A stretch of 45,134 nt of DNA from Planctomycetota bacterium (lineage in GTDB: Bacteria; Planctomycetota; Phycisphaerae; UBA1845; JANYLN01). The notes beneath the pieces are model-generated. The model saw only the letters and a list, made by a program, of their open reading frames with translations. It had not been told where the DNA came from and did not search any database. The stretch is from the NCBI GenBank assembly GCA_025357795.1, contig JANYLN010000048.1:1-45134 (forward strand). The letters are read 5' to 3'. Position 1 is the stretch's first letter. The number at the start of each line of letters is the position of its first letter. A program made the translations under genes and the position numbers. Shown piece after piece: positions 33,275 to 42,460 of the stretch.

Positions 33275-34924
33275 TTACCGTTGCTGTTTCCTGACCCGTC
33301 GTCGCTCCCCTGCCGCCTCTGTCGTTGCCATTGCCGTCCGCCGGCACGGGCCCGCAGGGGCCTGTTCAATCACCAGGTCGCGCCCAAAGACTTTCTTGAA
33401 GACCTTGCCGTGGTTCTGCACGCCCCAGACTTCCAGTTGGCAATCCTCCTTCGCGTGGATCTCCAGCAGGACGTCGCGCCGGCCCTTCGCCCACAGGTGC
33501 GCGCAGCGGACCACGCCCATGTGGCTACGGTCGAGGCTCTCCGCCAGGCGCAGCAGTACCGACAGCACGCGGACGATCTGCTGGCTGGAGGGGTCCATCT
33601 CAGCCAGGGCCGGGTGCTTCTTGCGTGGCACGTTGCGGCGGTGAAACAGCGTACAGTTGGCGACGATCGCGATCTCCGTCTCGTCAAAGCCCAGCAGGTC
33701 GGCATGGCGAATGAAGTATGCCGAGTGGACCTCGTGGTCGCCGAAGGACAGGAACGTGCCGATATCGTGCAGCAGCGCGGCAAACTCCAGCAGGTCGCGC
33801 TCCCACTTGCCCAGGCCGTGCAGTCCGGCCTCGCGCGCGGAATCGAACAGACCCAGCGCCAGCCGGGCTACGTTGCGGGCGTGCGGCTCATCGAAACCGC
33901 AGGTGTGGCCCAGTTGCAGCACGCTATTTTCGCGGAAGGTCATCTTGTGCAGCAACTGAGCGTGACGTCTGCGCGAGAGGTGGTCAAGCGGCAAGCCGTC
34001 TCGCATGGAGCGCTCGCTGATCTGCAGTTGCTTGAGGCCCAGTTCCTCCATGAACGTCTGGAGGATCGCGGCGCCGGGAATGATGATGTCCGCCCGTTCG
34101 GGATTCAGGCCCGGCACCTTGCGGCGCTCCGCAAGGTTCAGCGAGCAGAGATGCTCGACCACCTGCACCAACTGCTCGAGCGTCAGCAGGTCGCGCCGGC
34201 GAGGCAGTCGGCCGTTGAGACGACGCGACGCAATGTCCGCCAGGTTGACCGCGGTGCCGGAACTGGCGATGCCCAGGTCGGGCTCGCATTGACGGACATG
34301 TTGGAAGACATGCACGGCCGTGTTGTGGACGTACCCCTGGATCTCCTTGTAGCGGCCCCGGCTGACAGGTCCGGTCTCGCTGGGCTTGAAGAACATGTTC
34401 TGCAGGCGGATCGCCCCCAGCCGTAGCGTGTCGAGGTAGCGGTAGCGGTGCTGGTCGCCGACGATGACCTCGGTGCTGCCGCCGCCGACGTCGATGAAGA
34501 CCGCCTGCCGGTCGGCAAGGTTCGTGCCCGACGAGACCCCCAGCCAGATCAAGCGGGCCTCCTCCTTGCCGGAAACCACGCGAATGTCGAGGCCGGCCTC
34601 CTTCTTGAGCCGATTCAGGAACAGCCGGCGGTTGCGGGCCTCGCGGGTCGCGGCGGTGGCGACGGCGATGATCTCCTTGGCGCCGAACGAACGGGCCATC
34701 CGGGCGAACCGGCTGCAGACCTGCACCGCCCGCTGCATCGCCGTAGCGGTGAGCCGGTGCAGGGCAAACTCCCCTTCGCCCAGCCGGACGGTCTCCTTCT
34801 GCTGGGTCAGCGTGGTGAACGTGTGATTCGGGTTGATCCTCGCCAGCAGCAGGCGAGCCGAGTTGGTGCCGATGTCCATGAAGGCAACGACAGGCTTCTT
34901 GCGAGCGTCTACGCGGGATGCCAT
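33275..34924 (-). CDS. ppx: Exopolyphosphatase / pppGpp phosphohydrolase (Ppx/GppA) with C-terminal HD domain
   Basis: A 549-residue protein. The N-terminal ASKHA-fold phosphatase shows FMDIGTNSARLLL (near 15), TAATREARN, SGKEEARLIW and IDVGGGSTEV. The C-terminal half is an HD-type domain (FAALLHDIGTFLSFGDHEVH). Ppx enzymes release phosphate from the ends of polyphosphate; GppA converts pppGpp to ppGpp. Sequence alone does not decide between them, but placement as last gene of a ppk1 operon favours polyphosphate. Its start overlaps the previous gene's end by 16 bp. The final 25 residues are basic and Gln-rich. Confidence 0.9.
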   Translation of the reverse strand: MASRVDARKKPVVAFMDIGTNSARLLLARINPNHTFTTLTQQKETVRLGEGEFALHRLTATAMQRAVQVCSRFARMARSFGAKEIIAVATAATREARNRRLFLNRLKKEAGLDIRVVSGKEEARLIWLGVSSGTNLADRQAVFIDVGGGSTEVIVGDQHRYRYLDTLRLGAIRLQNMFFKPSETGPVSRGRYKEIQGYVHNTAVHVFQHVRQCEPDLGIASSGTAVNLADIASRRLNGRLPRRRDLLTLEQLVQVVEHLCSLNLAERRKVPGLNPERADIIIPGAAILQTFMEELGLKQLQISERSMRDGLPLDHLSRRRHAQLLHKMTFRENSVLQLGHTCGFDEPHARNVARLALGLFDSAREAGLHGLGKWERDLLEFAALLHDIGTFLSFGDHEVHSAYFIRHADLLGFDETEIAIVANCTLFHRRNVPRKKHPALAEMDPSSQQIVRVLSVLLRLAESLDRSHMGVVRCAHLWAKGRRDVLLEIHAKEDCQLEVWGVQNHGKVFKKVFGRDLVIEQAPAGPCRRTAMATTEAAGERRRVRKQQR

Positions 34925-36258
34925 TGAATGTCCAACTTCCGGTCAAAGACCTTCTCGAACAGGCGGCCCTTCTTGACGGCCTGGTCGCGTTCTTCGTCCA
35001 GTGCACGATCGGCCACGCAGTCGATGGTAACGCGATCGGACAGGATGCGGCAAGCGAGGTCCCGCACGCGGTCCTCGTGCATCACGTCCAGGGAGTCCGC
35101 CACCCGCAGGATCGCCGAGAGGGTGCGCACAACCTGCCGGTCGCGATCGCCCAGCAAACCGTAGGGCTCGTGCTTCTTCTTGGGAGCTGCTCGTCGATGG
35201 TAGCGGGCGATGCAGCCGATGATCTGGCGCTCCCGGCCGTTGAACGGCAGCAGCGGCGAATCGAGGACGATCCGCAGGGCGGTCTTGTGATGCTTCTTCT
35301 GCCCTTCGATCCAGCCGATGTCGTGCAGCAGCGATCCGCAATGCAGCCAGAAACGCCCCGGCTCCCCCATCTTGTGCAGCGAGTGCAATTGCTCGAAGAG
35401 CTTCAGCGCCAGCCGCGTAACCTGGTGGGTGTGTCCCTCTTCGTACTTGCAGACTCGCGCCAGTTGCAGCACGCTGGCCAGCCGCGGGTTTTGGTCCTCG
35501 GCCGGCGGTTCCCCAACCGGTTCGGCTTCTTTCTTGGTCTCCTGGATCACGTCGTCGAGCCCTCTTCCGCGGATGATCATCTGGATGAACAGTTCCGGCA
35601 GACGGCGTTTGCGCATCGCGTCGACAGTTCGCTGGATGTCGTAATCGAGCCGGTAATGCCGTACCTGGAGCCGTCGCGGCGAGATCTCCAGCACGGCGTA
35701 GCAGGCTCGCGGGTCGCCGTCGTCGGGCCGCCCCACGCTGCCGGTATTGATAAACCACGTGCCGTCAATCTTGCGGACGAACGGCACGTGCGAATGGCCG
35801 AATATGATGATATCGGCCTTGGCCATCTCCGCGAGTTCCCGCAGCCGCTCCTGGGGCGTATCCGGCTCGAGGTGTTCGTCGGGCGAAGCGGGGCCGGCGT
35901 GCGTCAGGAGGATCCGCTTGCCGGCCACTTCGAGCCGGTACTCCTGCGGCAGGCCTTGCAGGTACTTGCGGCTGGCCTTGGACAGATGGTCGTAAGCCCA
36001 AGCCTTGGCGAGAGCCTTTTCGGATTTCTTGGGCTTGCTCTTTTGGGGACTGGCCAGGACATCGACGTCATAGTTGCCCAGGATGCTGACGGCCTTGGCC
36101 TTTCGCAGCAGGCGGACGACCTCGTCGGGGTGCGGCCCGTAGCCGACGAAGTCGCCGATGTTCCAGATCGCCTCAGCCTTCTGGGCGCGGGCGTGTTCGA
36201 GGACGGCCTCCAGGGCCGGCAGATTCGCGTGCATATCGCCAATGAGTGCGACCTTCAT
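34909..36258 (-). CDS. Metallophosphoesterase fused to an HD domain
   Basis: A 449-residue protein. The ATG at 36258 is chosen because AGGAG lies about 8 nt upstream and the family start MKVALIGDMHANLPAL begins there. Phosphoesterase motifs: GDMHAN, GDFVGYGP, LGNYD, LTHAGP, GHSH, and NTGSVGRP. From about residue 270 an HD-type helical domain follows (HTHQVTRLALKLFE; GSLLHDIGWI; HHKTALRIV), with a C-terminal part resembling the end of the Ppx protein next to it. Both domains are metal-dependent phosphohydrolases. The combination inside a polyphosphate operon suggests hydrolysis of polyphosphate, a nucleotide or a phosphoprotein. ATGA overlap with the CHAD gene shows coupling. Confidence 0.85.
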   Translation of the reverse strand: MKVALIGDMHANLPALEAVLEHARAQKAEAIWNIGDFVGYGPHPDEVVRLLRKAKAVSILGNYDVDVLASPQKSKPKKSEKALAKAWAYDHLSKASRKYLQGLPQEYRLEVAGKRILLTHAGPASPDEHLEPDTPQERLRELAEMAKADIIIFGHSHVPFVRKIDGTWFINTGSVGRPDDGDPRACYAVLEISPRRLQVRHYRLDYDIQRTVDAMRKRRLPELFIQMIIRGRGLDDVIQETKKEAEPVGEPPAEDQNPRLASVLQLARVCKYEEGHTHQVTRLALKLFEQLHSLHKMGEPGRFWLHCGSLLHDIGWIEGQKKHHKTALRIVLDSPLLPFNGRERQIIGCIARYHRRAAPKKKHEPYGLLGDRDRQVVRTLSAILRVADSLDVMHEDRVRDLACRILSDRVTIDCVADRALDEERDQAVKKGRLFEKVFDRKLDIQWHPA

Positions 36259-37256
36259 GCCGAAGGCTCCTGCCCGGGCGGTGGCACTGGCGGCTCGGAT
36301 TGCTCCTGCGGCGAGACCATCCGGTACATCGCGACCCAGGTATCCTGCTGGCGCAGCTGCTGCCAGAAGGCGACGAAGTCGCGGTAGCACTCATCCCGAT
36401 GGCACTGTCGCTTGGTTCGCAGATGGTCGATCCCCGGTACCAGCCGGCCCATCGTCCGAGCGTCTCCGAAGTATTCTACGGTCCGTTGCCGCTCCTGCTC
36501 CACAAAGGACGGCAGCCAGGCGATCCAAACGTCGCAGTCGTGCAGGTCGCCCAGTTGCTGCTGCACCTGCTTGAGCGATCGCAGGATCGAGTCGAAGTCC
36601 TCGCCGTACAGCGGCCGGAAGATCTCCACCGCGTAGCGGAGATGCTTTGCGGCGATCCGCATGGCGTGCAGCTCCAGGATCCGCTGCGGCTGCTCGATGT
36701 AGGGCTCGTACGCGAGCATCGCTTCCAGGCGCTGCGAGATCGCGCGGCTAGCCCGGCGGCGAATGCACGGGTCATTCAGGTCGACGCGGCTGAGTTGGCC
36801 ACGGGCCAGCACCGGCCCCAGGATCGCCTCCATCTCCCCCAGGGTGCCACTGCTATCCAGCGGGTCGAGCGCCGCGACCATGTCGTCCTGCAAGGCGCGT
36901 CGTTTCTGCCGCAGCCGCAGCAGCAGGCGTTTGAGGCCGGGCAGCAGCCGGCGATCCGTTACAGACTTGAGGAAACCCTCGACGAACTCGACGTGGACAT
37001 CGGTATCGCGAGCCTCCCCCAGCGCCCGCGTCACCCGGCGGATCGCCTTGCGCCAGGTCCGGGCCTTCTTGCCAGGCAGGCAGTCCACGAAGAGTTCCAG
37101 GACGGTCCGCAGCCGACGGGAGGCAACCCGCATGTCGTGCACGGCCTCGACGTCGCGGTTGTCGCGAACGGCCTGGGCATGGCTCGCCGCGGCGTCCATC
37201 CGAATGAGGATAGCTTGGGCACCGAAGCAGCACTCGACCTCGTTGGGACTGGCCAT
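36255..37256 (-). CDS. CHAD domain protein
   Basis: A 333-residue protein from the ATG at 37256; the frame extends to a TTG at 37313 through repeat-like sequence. CHAD is an all-helical domain with conserved His, Arg and Lys that binds polyphosphate. Both typical motifs are present: EAVHDMRVASRRLRTVLELF near the start and HAMRIAAKHLRYAVEIFRPL in the second half. The tail is Pro-rich. Placement directly after ppk1 supports a polyphosphate-binding role, perhaps at granules or as a scaffold for the two hydrolases encoded after it. Its stop overlaps the next start (ATGA). Confidence 0.92.
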   Translation of the reverse strand: MASPNEVECCFGAQAILIRMDAAASHAQAVRDNRDVEAVHDMRVASRRLRTVLELFVDCLPGKKARTWRKAIRRVTRALGEARDTDVHVEFVEGFLKSVTDRRLLPGLKRLLLRLRQKRRALQDDMVAALDPLDSSGTLGEMEAILGPVLARGQLSRVDLNDPCIRRRASRAISQRLEAMLAYEPYIEQPQRILELHAMRIAAKHLRYAVEIFRPLYGEDFDSILRSLKQVQQQLGDLHDCDVWIAWLPSFVEQERQRTVEYFGDARTMGRLVPGIDHLRTKRQCHRDECYRDFVAFWQQLRQQDTWVAMYRMVSPQEQSEPPVPPPGQEPSA

Positions 37257-37320
37257 GACATTTGTCCGAAAGGTTATCTCCGAGGGCGTCAGCCAACAAC
37301 CAACCGCTGACAACTGACCA

Positions 37321-39513
37321 CTAACTCTCGGGGGAAATCCGCAACCGCGGCTCGACTTTCTCGCTCACGGCGTGGCGTTTGCGGGTCCGTTCCATCAGGG
37401 CTTGCTGCGAGCCGATGGCCTCCAGTTCCGGGGTGTCTGGCGCCGGGGTTCGCTGCGTATAGGTACCGTCCGACTGCATCTGCCAGGCTTGTCGCTGGTC
37501 GTGCAGGACAATCTGCAACGTCTCCCAACACTTCTCGCGCAGGGCCCGGTCTTCGACCGGCGTGATTGCCTCGACCCGCGCCAACAGATTGCGATACATC
37601 CAGTCGGCGGAGCCGATGTAGAACTCGCCGTCGAGCGGGTCAGTGGCCCCGTTGCGGAAGTAGAAGATCCGCGAGTGTTCCAGGAACCGCCCCAGGACGG
37701 AGATCACGCGGATGTTCTCGCTAAGACCGGCCACGCCAGGCTTTAGGCAACAGACGCCGCGGACGATCAGGTCGATCGGCACGCCCGCCTGGCTGGCCTG
37801 GTAGAGCGCCCGGCAGATCCGGCGGTCCTGCAGGCTGTTCATCTTGGCGACGATCTGGGCGGGTTGGCCGGTGAGCCTATTCTGCGTCTCCCGCTCGATC
37901 ATCTCGAGTAGCCGCTCCTGCAGGTTGATCGGGGCAACGAGCAGTTGGCGGAAGGATTGTTTGACGCTTCGGCCGGTCAGGTAGTTGAACAGCTCGGCGA
38001 CATCCTCGGTCAGTTCGGGCCGGCAGGTCAGGAGGCCAAAGTCCGTGTATAACCTGGCCGTCTGCACGTTGTAGTTGCCGGTGCCGATGTGGGCGTAACA
38101 GCGTAGGCCGTCGGGTTCCTGGCGGACCACCAGCACGATCTTGCAGTGGGTCTTAAGGCCCACCAGGCCGTAGACCACGTGGATACCTGCCTGTTCTAAC
38201 ACGTGTGCCCAGTAGATGTTGCGCTCCTCGTCGAAGCGGGCCTTCAGTTCGACCAGGCAGGCGACCTGCTTGCCAGCCTCGGCGGCACGGATGAGCATTT
38301 GGATAAACGGACTCTCGTCGCCCGTCCGATAAACTGTCATCTTGATCGCCAGCACGTTAGGATCGTCCGCCGCTGAGCGGATGAACCGCTCGACGCTGGC
38401 GTTGAAGCTTTCGTAGGGGTGATGCAAGAGGATGTCGCCGCTCCGGATTACGCTGAAGATGTCGGCCTCTTCGTCGGCGAGTCTAGTGGGCACGACGGGC
38501 GTGAAGGGCTTGTAGCGGAGTTTCGGCAGGTTCAGCCTTGCGACGGTCCGCAGGCTGCCGTAGTCCAGCAGAGCCGGCATCTCGTAAATGTCACTTTCTG
38601 TCACGTGCAGTTCCTGGGTGAGCAGATGGCGAAGCCAGGGGTCGGGCGCGGCGCCGAGTTCCAGCCGGACAATCTTTTCGAACCGGCGGCGTCGGAGTTC
38701 CTCCTCGATCATCGCCAGGAGGTCCTCGGCGTCCTCCTCGTCGCGATCGACATCGGCGTTACGCGTTACGCGGAAGGACATTACGCTGAGCACCTGCATG
38801 CCCGGGAACAACTGGTCCAGATTGTGACGAATCAGGTCGGTAAGGTTGACAAAGCGGAATCGGCCGTTGGCTGGTTCGGCGTCCAGCCGGACCCACGCCG
38901 GCAAGACCTGAGGCACCTTGATCCGGGCGAAGAGGTTTTCTTCGCGGTCGGGGTGGCGGAGGGTCACGCCCAGGGAGAGCGACAGATTTGAGATGAAGGG
39001 AAATGGATGGCCCGGGTCGACCGCCAGGGGCGTGAGCACGGGAAAGACGCTGGCGTGGAAGTACTGGGCGGCGCGGGCGCACTCGGCTTCGGTCAGATCT
39101 TGCCAGTCCAGCAGGAAGACGTCGTGGTCGGCCAAGGCTGGGCGGATCAGTTTCGTATAGCACTCGGCTTGCTGCATAATCATTGGCAGGACGGCTTTGC
39201 GGGTTGCTGCCAGCTGCTGTACGGGGGAAAGGCCATCGGGCAGGGAGGCGACTATCCCGGCGGCGATCTGGCGTTTCAGGCCGCCGACGCGTTTCATGTA
39301 AAACTCATCCAGATTGGAGGAGAAGATCGCCAGGAAGTTCAATCGCTCCAGTAGTGGAGTGCGTTCGTCGATTGCTTCGTGCAGGACGCGGCGGTTGAAC
39401 TCCAGCCAGCTGAGTTCGCGGTTGAGGAACTGATCGCTGGCAACGCCGTCCTGGGCGACCGCGTCGGCAGTTATCTGCCGGCTGATCTTCTCGGTTCCGG
39501 ATATTACACTCAC
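37321..39513 (-). CDS. ppk1: Polyphosphate kinase 1
   Basis: A 730-residue enzyme that reversibly transfers the gamma-phosphate of ATP to polyphosphate. It starts at a GTG with AGAGGT upstream. The N-terminal domain shows FLNRELSWLEFNRRVL and FSSNLDEFYMKRVG. The phospholipase-D-like catalytic core has ILLHHPYESF (362-370), the autophosphorylated-His motif KTHCK (about 454-458), AHIGTGNYN (474-482), and the second conserved His in RFLEHSRIFYF. Length is usual. It leads a four-gene minus-strand operon; the 64-bp gap to the CHAD gene includes a TCAGTTGTCAGCGGTTGG-type repeat. Confidence 0.96.
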   Translation of the reverse strand: MSVISGTEKISRQITADAVAQDGVASDQFLNRELSWLEFNRRVLHEAIDERTPLLERLNFLAIFSSNLDEFYMKRVGGLKRQIAAGIVASLPDGLSPVQQLAATRKAVLPMIMQQAECYTKLIRPALADHDVFLLDWQDLTEAECARAAQYFHASVFPVLTPLAVDPGHPFPFISNLSLSLGVTLRHPDREENLFARIKVPQVLPAWVRLDAEPANGRFRFVNLTDLIRHNLDQLFPGMQVLSVMSFRVTRNADVDRDEEDAEDLLAMIEEELRRRRFEKIVRLELGAAPDPWLRHLLTQELHVTESDIYEMPALLDYGSLRTVARLNLPKLRYKPFTPVVPTRLADEEADIFSVIRSGDILLHHPYESFNASVERFIRSAADDPNVLAIKMTVYRTGDESPFIQMLIRAAEAGKQVACLVELKARFDEERNIYWAHVLEQAGIHVVYGLVGLKTHCKIVLVVRQEPDGLRCYAHIGTGNYNVQTARLYTDFGLLTCRPELTEDVAELFNYLTGRSVKQSFRQLLVAPINLQERLLEMIERETQNRLTGQPAQIVAKMNSLQDRRICRALYQASQAGVPIDLIVRGVCCLKPGVAGLSENIRVISVLGRFLEHSRIFYFRNGATDPLDGEFYIGSADWMYRNLLARVEAITPVEDRALREKCWETLQIVLHDQRQAWQMQSDGTYTQRTPAPDTPELEAIGSQQALMERTRKRHAVSEKVEPRLRISPES

Positions 39514-39602
39514 GGATGTCTACCTCTGGTCTGACACGTAAGGTTTTGCTGGCCAATGCTTTTCGAAACTGGCTGGCCAGCAGGGGTCTTCCGTGCGGCC
39601 AG

Positions 39603-40640
39603 TTAAGTATTATAGCCTGCAAGGTGTTGGGTCAGCCACACAATGAGGGCGGGCTGTGGCTGGTGCTGTCCAGCCGGGGGGGGTAAATCGGGGATCAGTT
39701 GGACGGAGCAGCCTACCAGGACGATCGAGCCGAGGTTCTCCTGGACTGCGCCGCGGACGAGGTAGGGACCGAAGCGGCCGAAGGTACCGCCCAGTTGCTT
39801 GTAAACGTCCGGGAAAAGCACGACTTCCACCAAGCCCCAGCGGTCCTCCAGGGTGATGAATTGCATCATATCTCGTTGGCGGGTAACGGCTTTGCGCGTC
39901 GCCACGATGATACCGGCGACGAACACCTGGCGACCGATAAAACCTGCCAAATCGATACTACGGACGATATCCTGGCCTGCGAGGGTGTCGGCCAGGATCG
40001 CCAGCGGGTGATTGGCTGGCGAGAACGTCAGGTACTGCCGCTCGAGTTCCCTGAGGCGGGCGGTCTGAAGGCGGATCGAGAGTTGCCAAAGCATGGCTGG
40101 GCGGCTGGGCCCGAGGCCGTCGCATGCCCCGGAGAAGATCAGCGCGCGGGCCTCCTCGCTGGACATGCGGACGCGGCCAAGCGGTCCGATAAGCTGGAAA
40201 AATGCCACAAGTGGCGCCACTTGACGGTCGCGGACGTGTTCTGGGCCGATGCCGGGCGGTCCTGGACGATCGCGAGGGCGGTCTTTTCCGAGAGGTTGCG
40301 GATCTGGCGGAGGGCCACGCGGATGCCGATGCAGCGAAGGGCTGGAACGGCGGCGGGTTCTGGAGCCGGCGGGTATGCCACCAACGGCGCCCGTGAAGAG
40401 GTTCCGGCCAGTTGACCGCCGCGTGAAGCTGGGCTGGATGGGGGAACTGGGCAGCGCTGGGCAATGACTCGCTGAACGGCGCTGGAGGGCCTGCTCGTAG
40501 AAGGCGACGGCGCCGTAGAGGTTGTCATAGTCGGCCAGGCAGACGGAGGACAATGTCGATCGGCGGGTCCAATCGAAGAGCGCGTCCGGGCGGATGAGTC
40601 CACAGCCTAGCGACCAGCCACTACATGCGCGTACGAACAT
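39603..40640 (-). pseudogene. DNA polymerase III alpha subunit (dnaE-type) pseudogene with the catalytic core deleted
   Basis: GGAGAAGG precedes the ATG at 40640. About 55 residues resemble the PHP-domain start of DnaE proteins (IRPDALFDW, CLADYDNLYGAVAFYEQAL). Then comes repeat R3 (about 40360-40460). After it, in another frame, is the helix-hairpin-helix region (LRQIRNLSEKTALAIVQDRP). The original frame resumes with VRMSSEEARALIFSGACDGLG, and an OB-fold region runs to the end (GIIVATRKAVTRQRDMMQFITLEDRWG). The roughly 700 residues between these parts, including the polymerase active site, are absent. At least two frameshifts are needed. The PHP start is also altered (VRACSGWS where a His is usual). 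Confidence 0.75.
40360..40460 (+). repeat. Element R3 copy at the deletion junction of the dnaE pseudogene
   Basis: Positions 40360-40391 match 22513-22544 (reverse complement) over 32 bases. A diverged middle follows, then GCGTGAAGCTGGGCTGGATG (40421-40440), shared with the array near 25050. A further GTGGCGCCAC fragment lies near 40211. It is antisense relative to the pseudogene, yet still open. Confidence 0.8.
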
Positions 40641-41030
40641 CTGCCCTTCTCCACGAGCCGGCCAAGGGAGCGTCCGAATCCGCTTGTACGGTCTACTTAC
40701 GAATGCCCGACAGCCGTCATCTTGCGCCGGCAAGAGGTGTTTGGTATACGTTAGGGTATCGACTGGATCGGGGAATTTCAAGAGGAAAACGGGGGGATGG
40801 GGCTGGAACAGTCGTAGCACAACAGAAACAACAAGCACAACAACAGCAAGAGCAGCCACCGATGAGACAAAGGGCACGGGAACGGCAGTAACCACAACAA
40901 CGCCACGGATTTACACGGATAACAACGGCAACGGCAACGGCAAAAACACGCGGCTCGCAAGCGAGCCGGCTAAATGGGGGAGGCAGAAAAGGTACCTGAC
41001 ACCTTTTCTGTTTCGGCACACCATGAAAAG
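40641..41030 (-). repeat. Gene-free spacer with repeat R4 copy 2 and a second hairpin
   Basis: Holds a CAACAA/AACAGC-rich stretch (40815-40850), CCACGGATTTACACGGAT (about 40902-40919), a run of AACGGC, and the R4 hairpin GGCTCG/CGAGCC (40952-40967) followed by GGCTAAATGGGGG. Then comes the hairpin GAAAAGGT/ACCTTTTC (40986-41008). R4 here is reversed relative to the copy at 10733. No ORF is convincing. Confidence 0.65.
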
Positions 41031-41061
41031 ACGCCGCGGGCACATCTCGTGCCCGCGGCGT
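41031..41061 (-). terminator. Terminator of the dockerin-type gene
   Basis: A perfect 13-bp stem ACGCCGCGGGCAC (41031-41043) and GTGCCCGCGGCGT (41049-41061), 5-nt loop. Read on the minus strand it is followed by CTTTTC. Confidence 0.88.
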
Positions 41062-41122
41062 TGGGTTGGTTGGTGATGCTCTCGCGGCCCTGGGTTGGCG
41101 GGGCGGGCGAGGCTTGGTGGCG

Positions 41123-42070
41123 TCAGTACTTGCCGAAGTAGTTGGTGAGCGTGAGCAGGTCCATCACGTCGATGGAGTTGTCGCCGTTGAAGTCGCACGT
41201 GGCATCGTAGCCGATCTCGCCCTGGCTCAGACCCCAGGTGCCCGCGAAGGTCAGCAGGTCGATCACATCGACGTGGCCATCGGCATCGACGTCGGTCGGG
41301 ATCTTGACGTAGACGTCGAAGAAGCCGAACGGGGCGTCGCTTTCGACGCTGGAGTCCTGCACGACGCAGATGGACTTGATCAGATTGTTGCCGTTGGCGA
41401 GGACCTTGATGAACGGGGCGTACATGCTGCCGCAGGCCACCTGCGTGTACTGCGCGGTGGCATAGGTGTCGGTCTCGCCGAGCACGCCGACCCAGACCTT
41501 GCGGGACTGGAGCACCATTCTGTTGTTGTCGTCATCGAGGGCCCAGGGGAACCCCCACTGGTTGGAGTTGGTGGCAATGAACACGCCGGCGGCCTTCATG
41601 GGGTCGTCGAAGACGAACTGGACGGCGGTGTACTCATAGCCGGCAAAGCGACCGACGCGGGGAATGTGGGCCGGGAAGCGGTTGTCCACCGGCGCCTGGT
41701 TGATGTTGGTGAACAGGCCGCTGTTGGGATCGGTTAAGGTCAGCACGCCGGTGACCTTGAAACCGCCGGCAGCCCACTGGCCCTGGTAGTCGACCGGGTT
41801 GATGGTGATGTTCGGGGCGGTCAGCGGGAAGGTCAGCCAGTTGCGGTCGGCCAGGGCATAGCCGGTGCTGAAGGCGAGGTTGGCGTAGTTGTCATAGAGC
41901 AGGCAGGCGCCACCAAAGTTGGCGGCTGCGGGCGGCGAAAAGACCGTGATCGGTTGGGGGCCGGGCACATCGGAGAGTGCCACGTCCGTTACCGAGACCA
42001 GCGCACCGGAATAGCCGAATGCCACGGATGCCGCGACTGCCAGCACGATTGCTGCGAAGACCTTTGTCAT
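41123..42070 (-). CDS. Secreted protein with C-terminal dockerin-type repeats
   Basis: A 315-residue protein. GGAGGAAGAGG precedes the ATG. The signal peptide is MTKVFAAIVLAVAASVAFG. The main body (about 20-250) is a beta-rich domain with YEYTAVQFVFDDPMKAAGVFIA-type sequence, like PEP-CTERM-associated extracellular domains of unknown function. The last 60 residues hold two calcium-binding dockerin type I repeats: DVDADGHVDVIDLLTFAGTW and DFNGDNSIDVMDLLTLTNYF. Dockerins bind cohesins or act as small calcium-stabilised modules; no cohesin is visible here. In Planctomycetes such ends often replace a PEP-CTERM tail in secreted proteins. It is monocistronic, with a terminator after it. Confidence 0.88.
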   Translation of the reverse strand: MTKVFAAIVLAVAASVAFGYSGALVSVTDVALSDVPGPQPITVFSPPAAANFGGACLLYDNYANLAFSTGYALADRNWLTFPLTAPNITINPVDYQGQWAAGGFKVTGVLTLTDPNSGLFTNINQAPVDNRFPAHIPRVGRFAGYEYTAVQFVFDDPMKAAGVFIATNSNQWGFPWALDDDNNRMVLQSRKVWVGVLGETDTYATAQYTQVACGSMYAPFIKVLANGNNLIKSICVVQDSSVESDAPFGFFDVYVKIPTDVDADGHVDVIDLLTFAGTWGLSQGEIGYDATCDFNGDNSIDVMDLLTLTNYFGKY

Positions 42071-42460
42071 GACCTCTTCCTCCTCTTAGGAACAGTGAAA
42101 CACCAGATCCTCTATGGGACGCCTGCTTGCCCAGTGCCGAGCAAAGGGCATGGCTTTGACATATATATAGACGACAGGCGCGCTCAAGGCTGTCAAACCC
42201 TCGTCTGACCATCGTACGAAAAGGGAAGAACCCAGGTACGATGCGTCGAATGGAGATTAGCGTAACATCCAGCAGAATACTAGGCAAGGTTTTTGTGTTC
42301 ATTTGCCAGGGGAATTTGGGAGTTTTCGTGCATGACCCGAGCGAATCGACGTCCTTGGTTCGGACCAGCTCCGAGATGTGGTCGGGGGTCAGCTATCGGA
42401 AATTGCAGCCAAGCCCTAGGATACCCGATAAAGGAACTACGTGTATACACGGAGTACAAC
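42071..42460. promoter_or_regulatory. Divergent intergenic region of the dockerin-type gene and fhs
   Basis: About 390 bp. No tetrahydrofolate riboswitch or other known leader was recognised. The only clear signal is GGAG a few bases before the fhs ATG. Promoters for both genes must lie here but could not be placed. Confidence 0.35.

Noticed and set aside
42290-42460. Tetrahydrofolate riboswitch upstream of fhs
   Set aside because: No matching conserved core could be seen.
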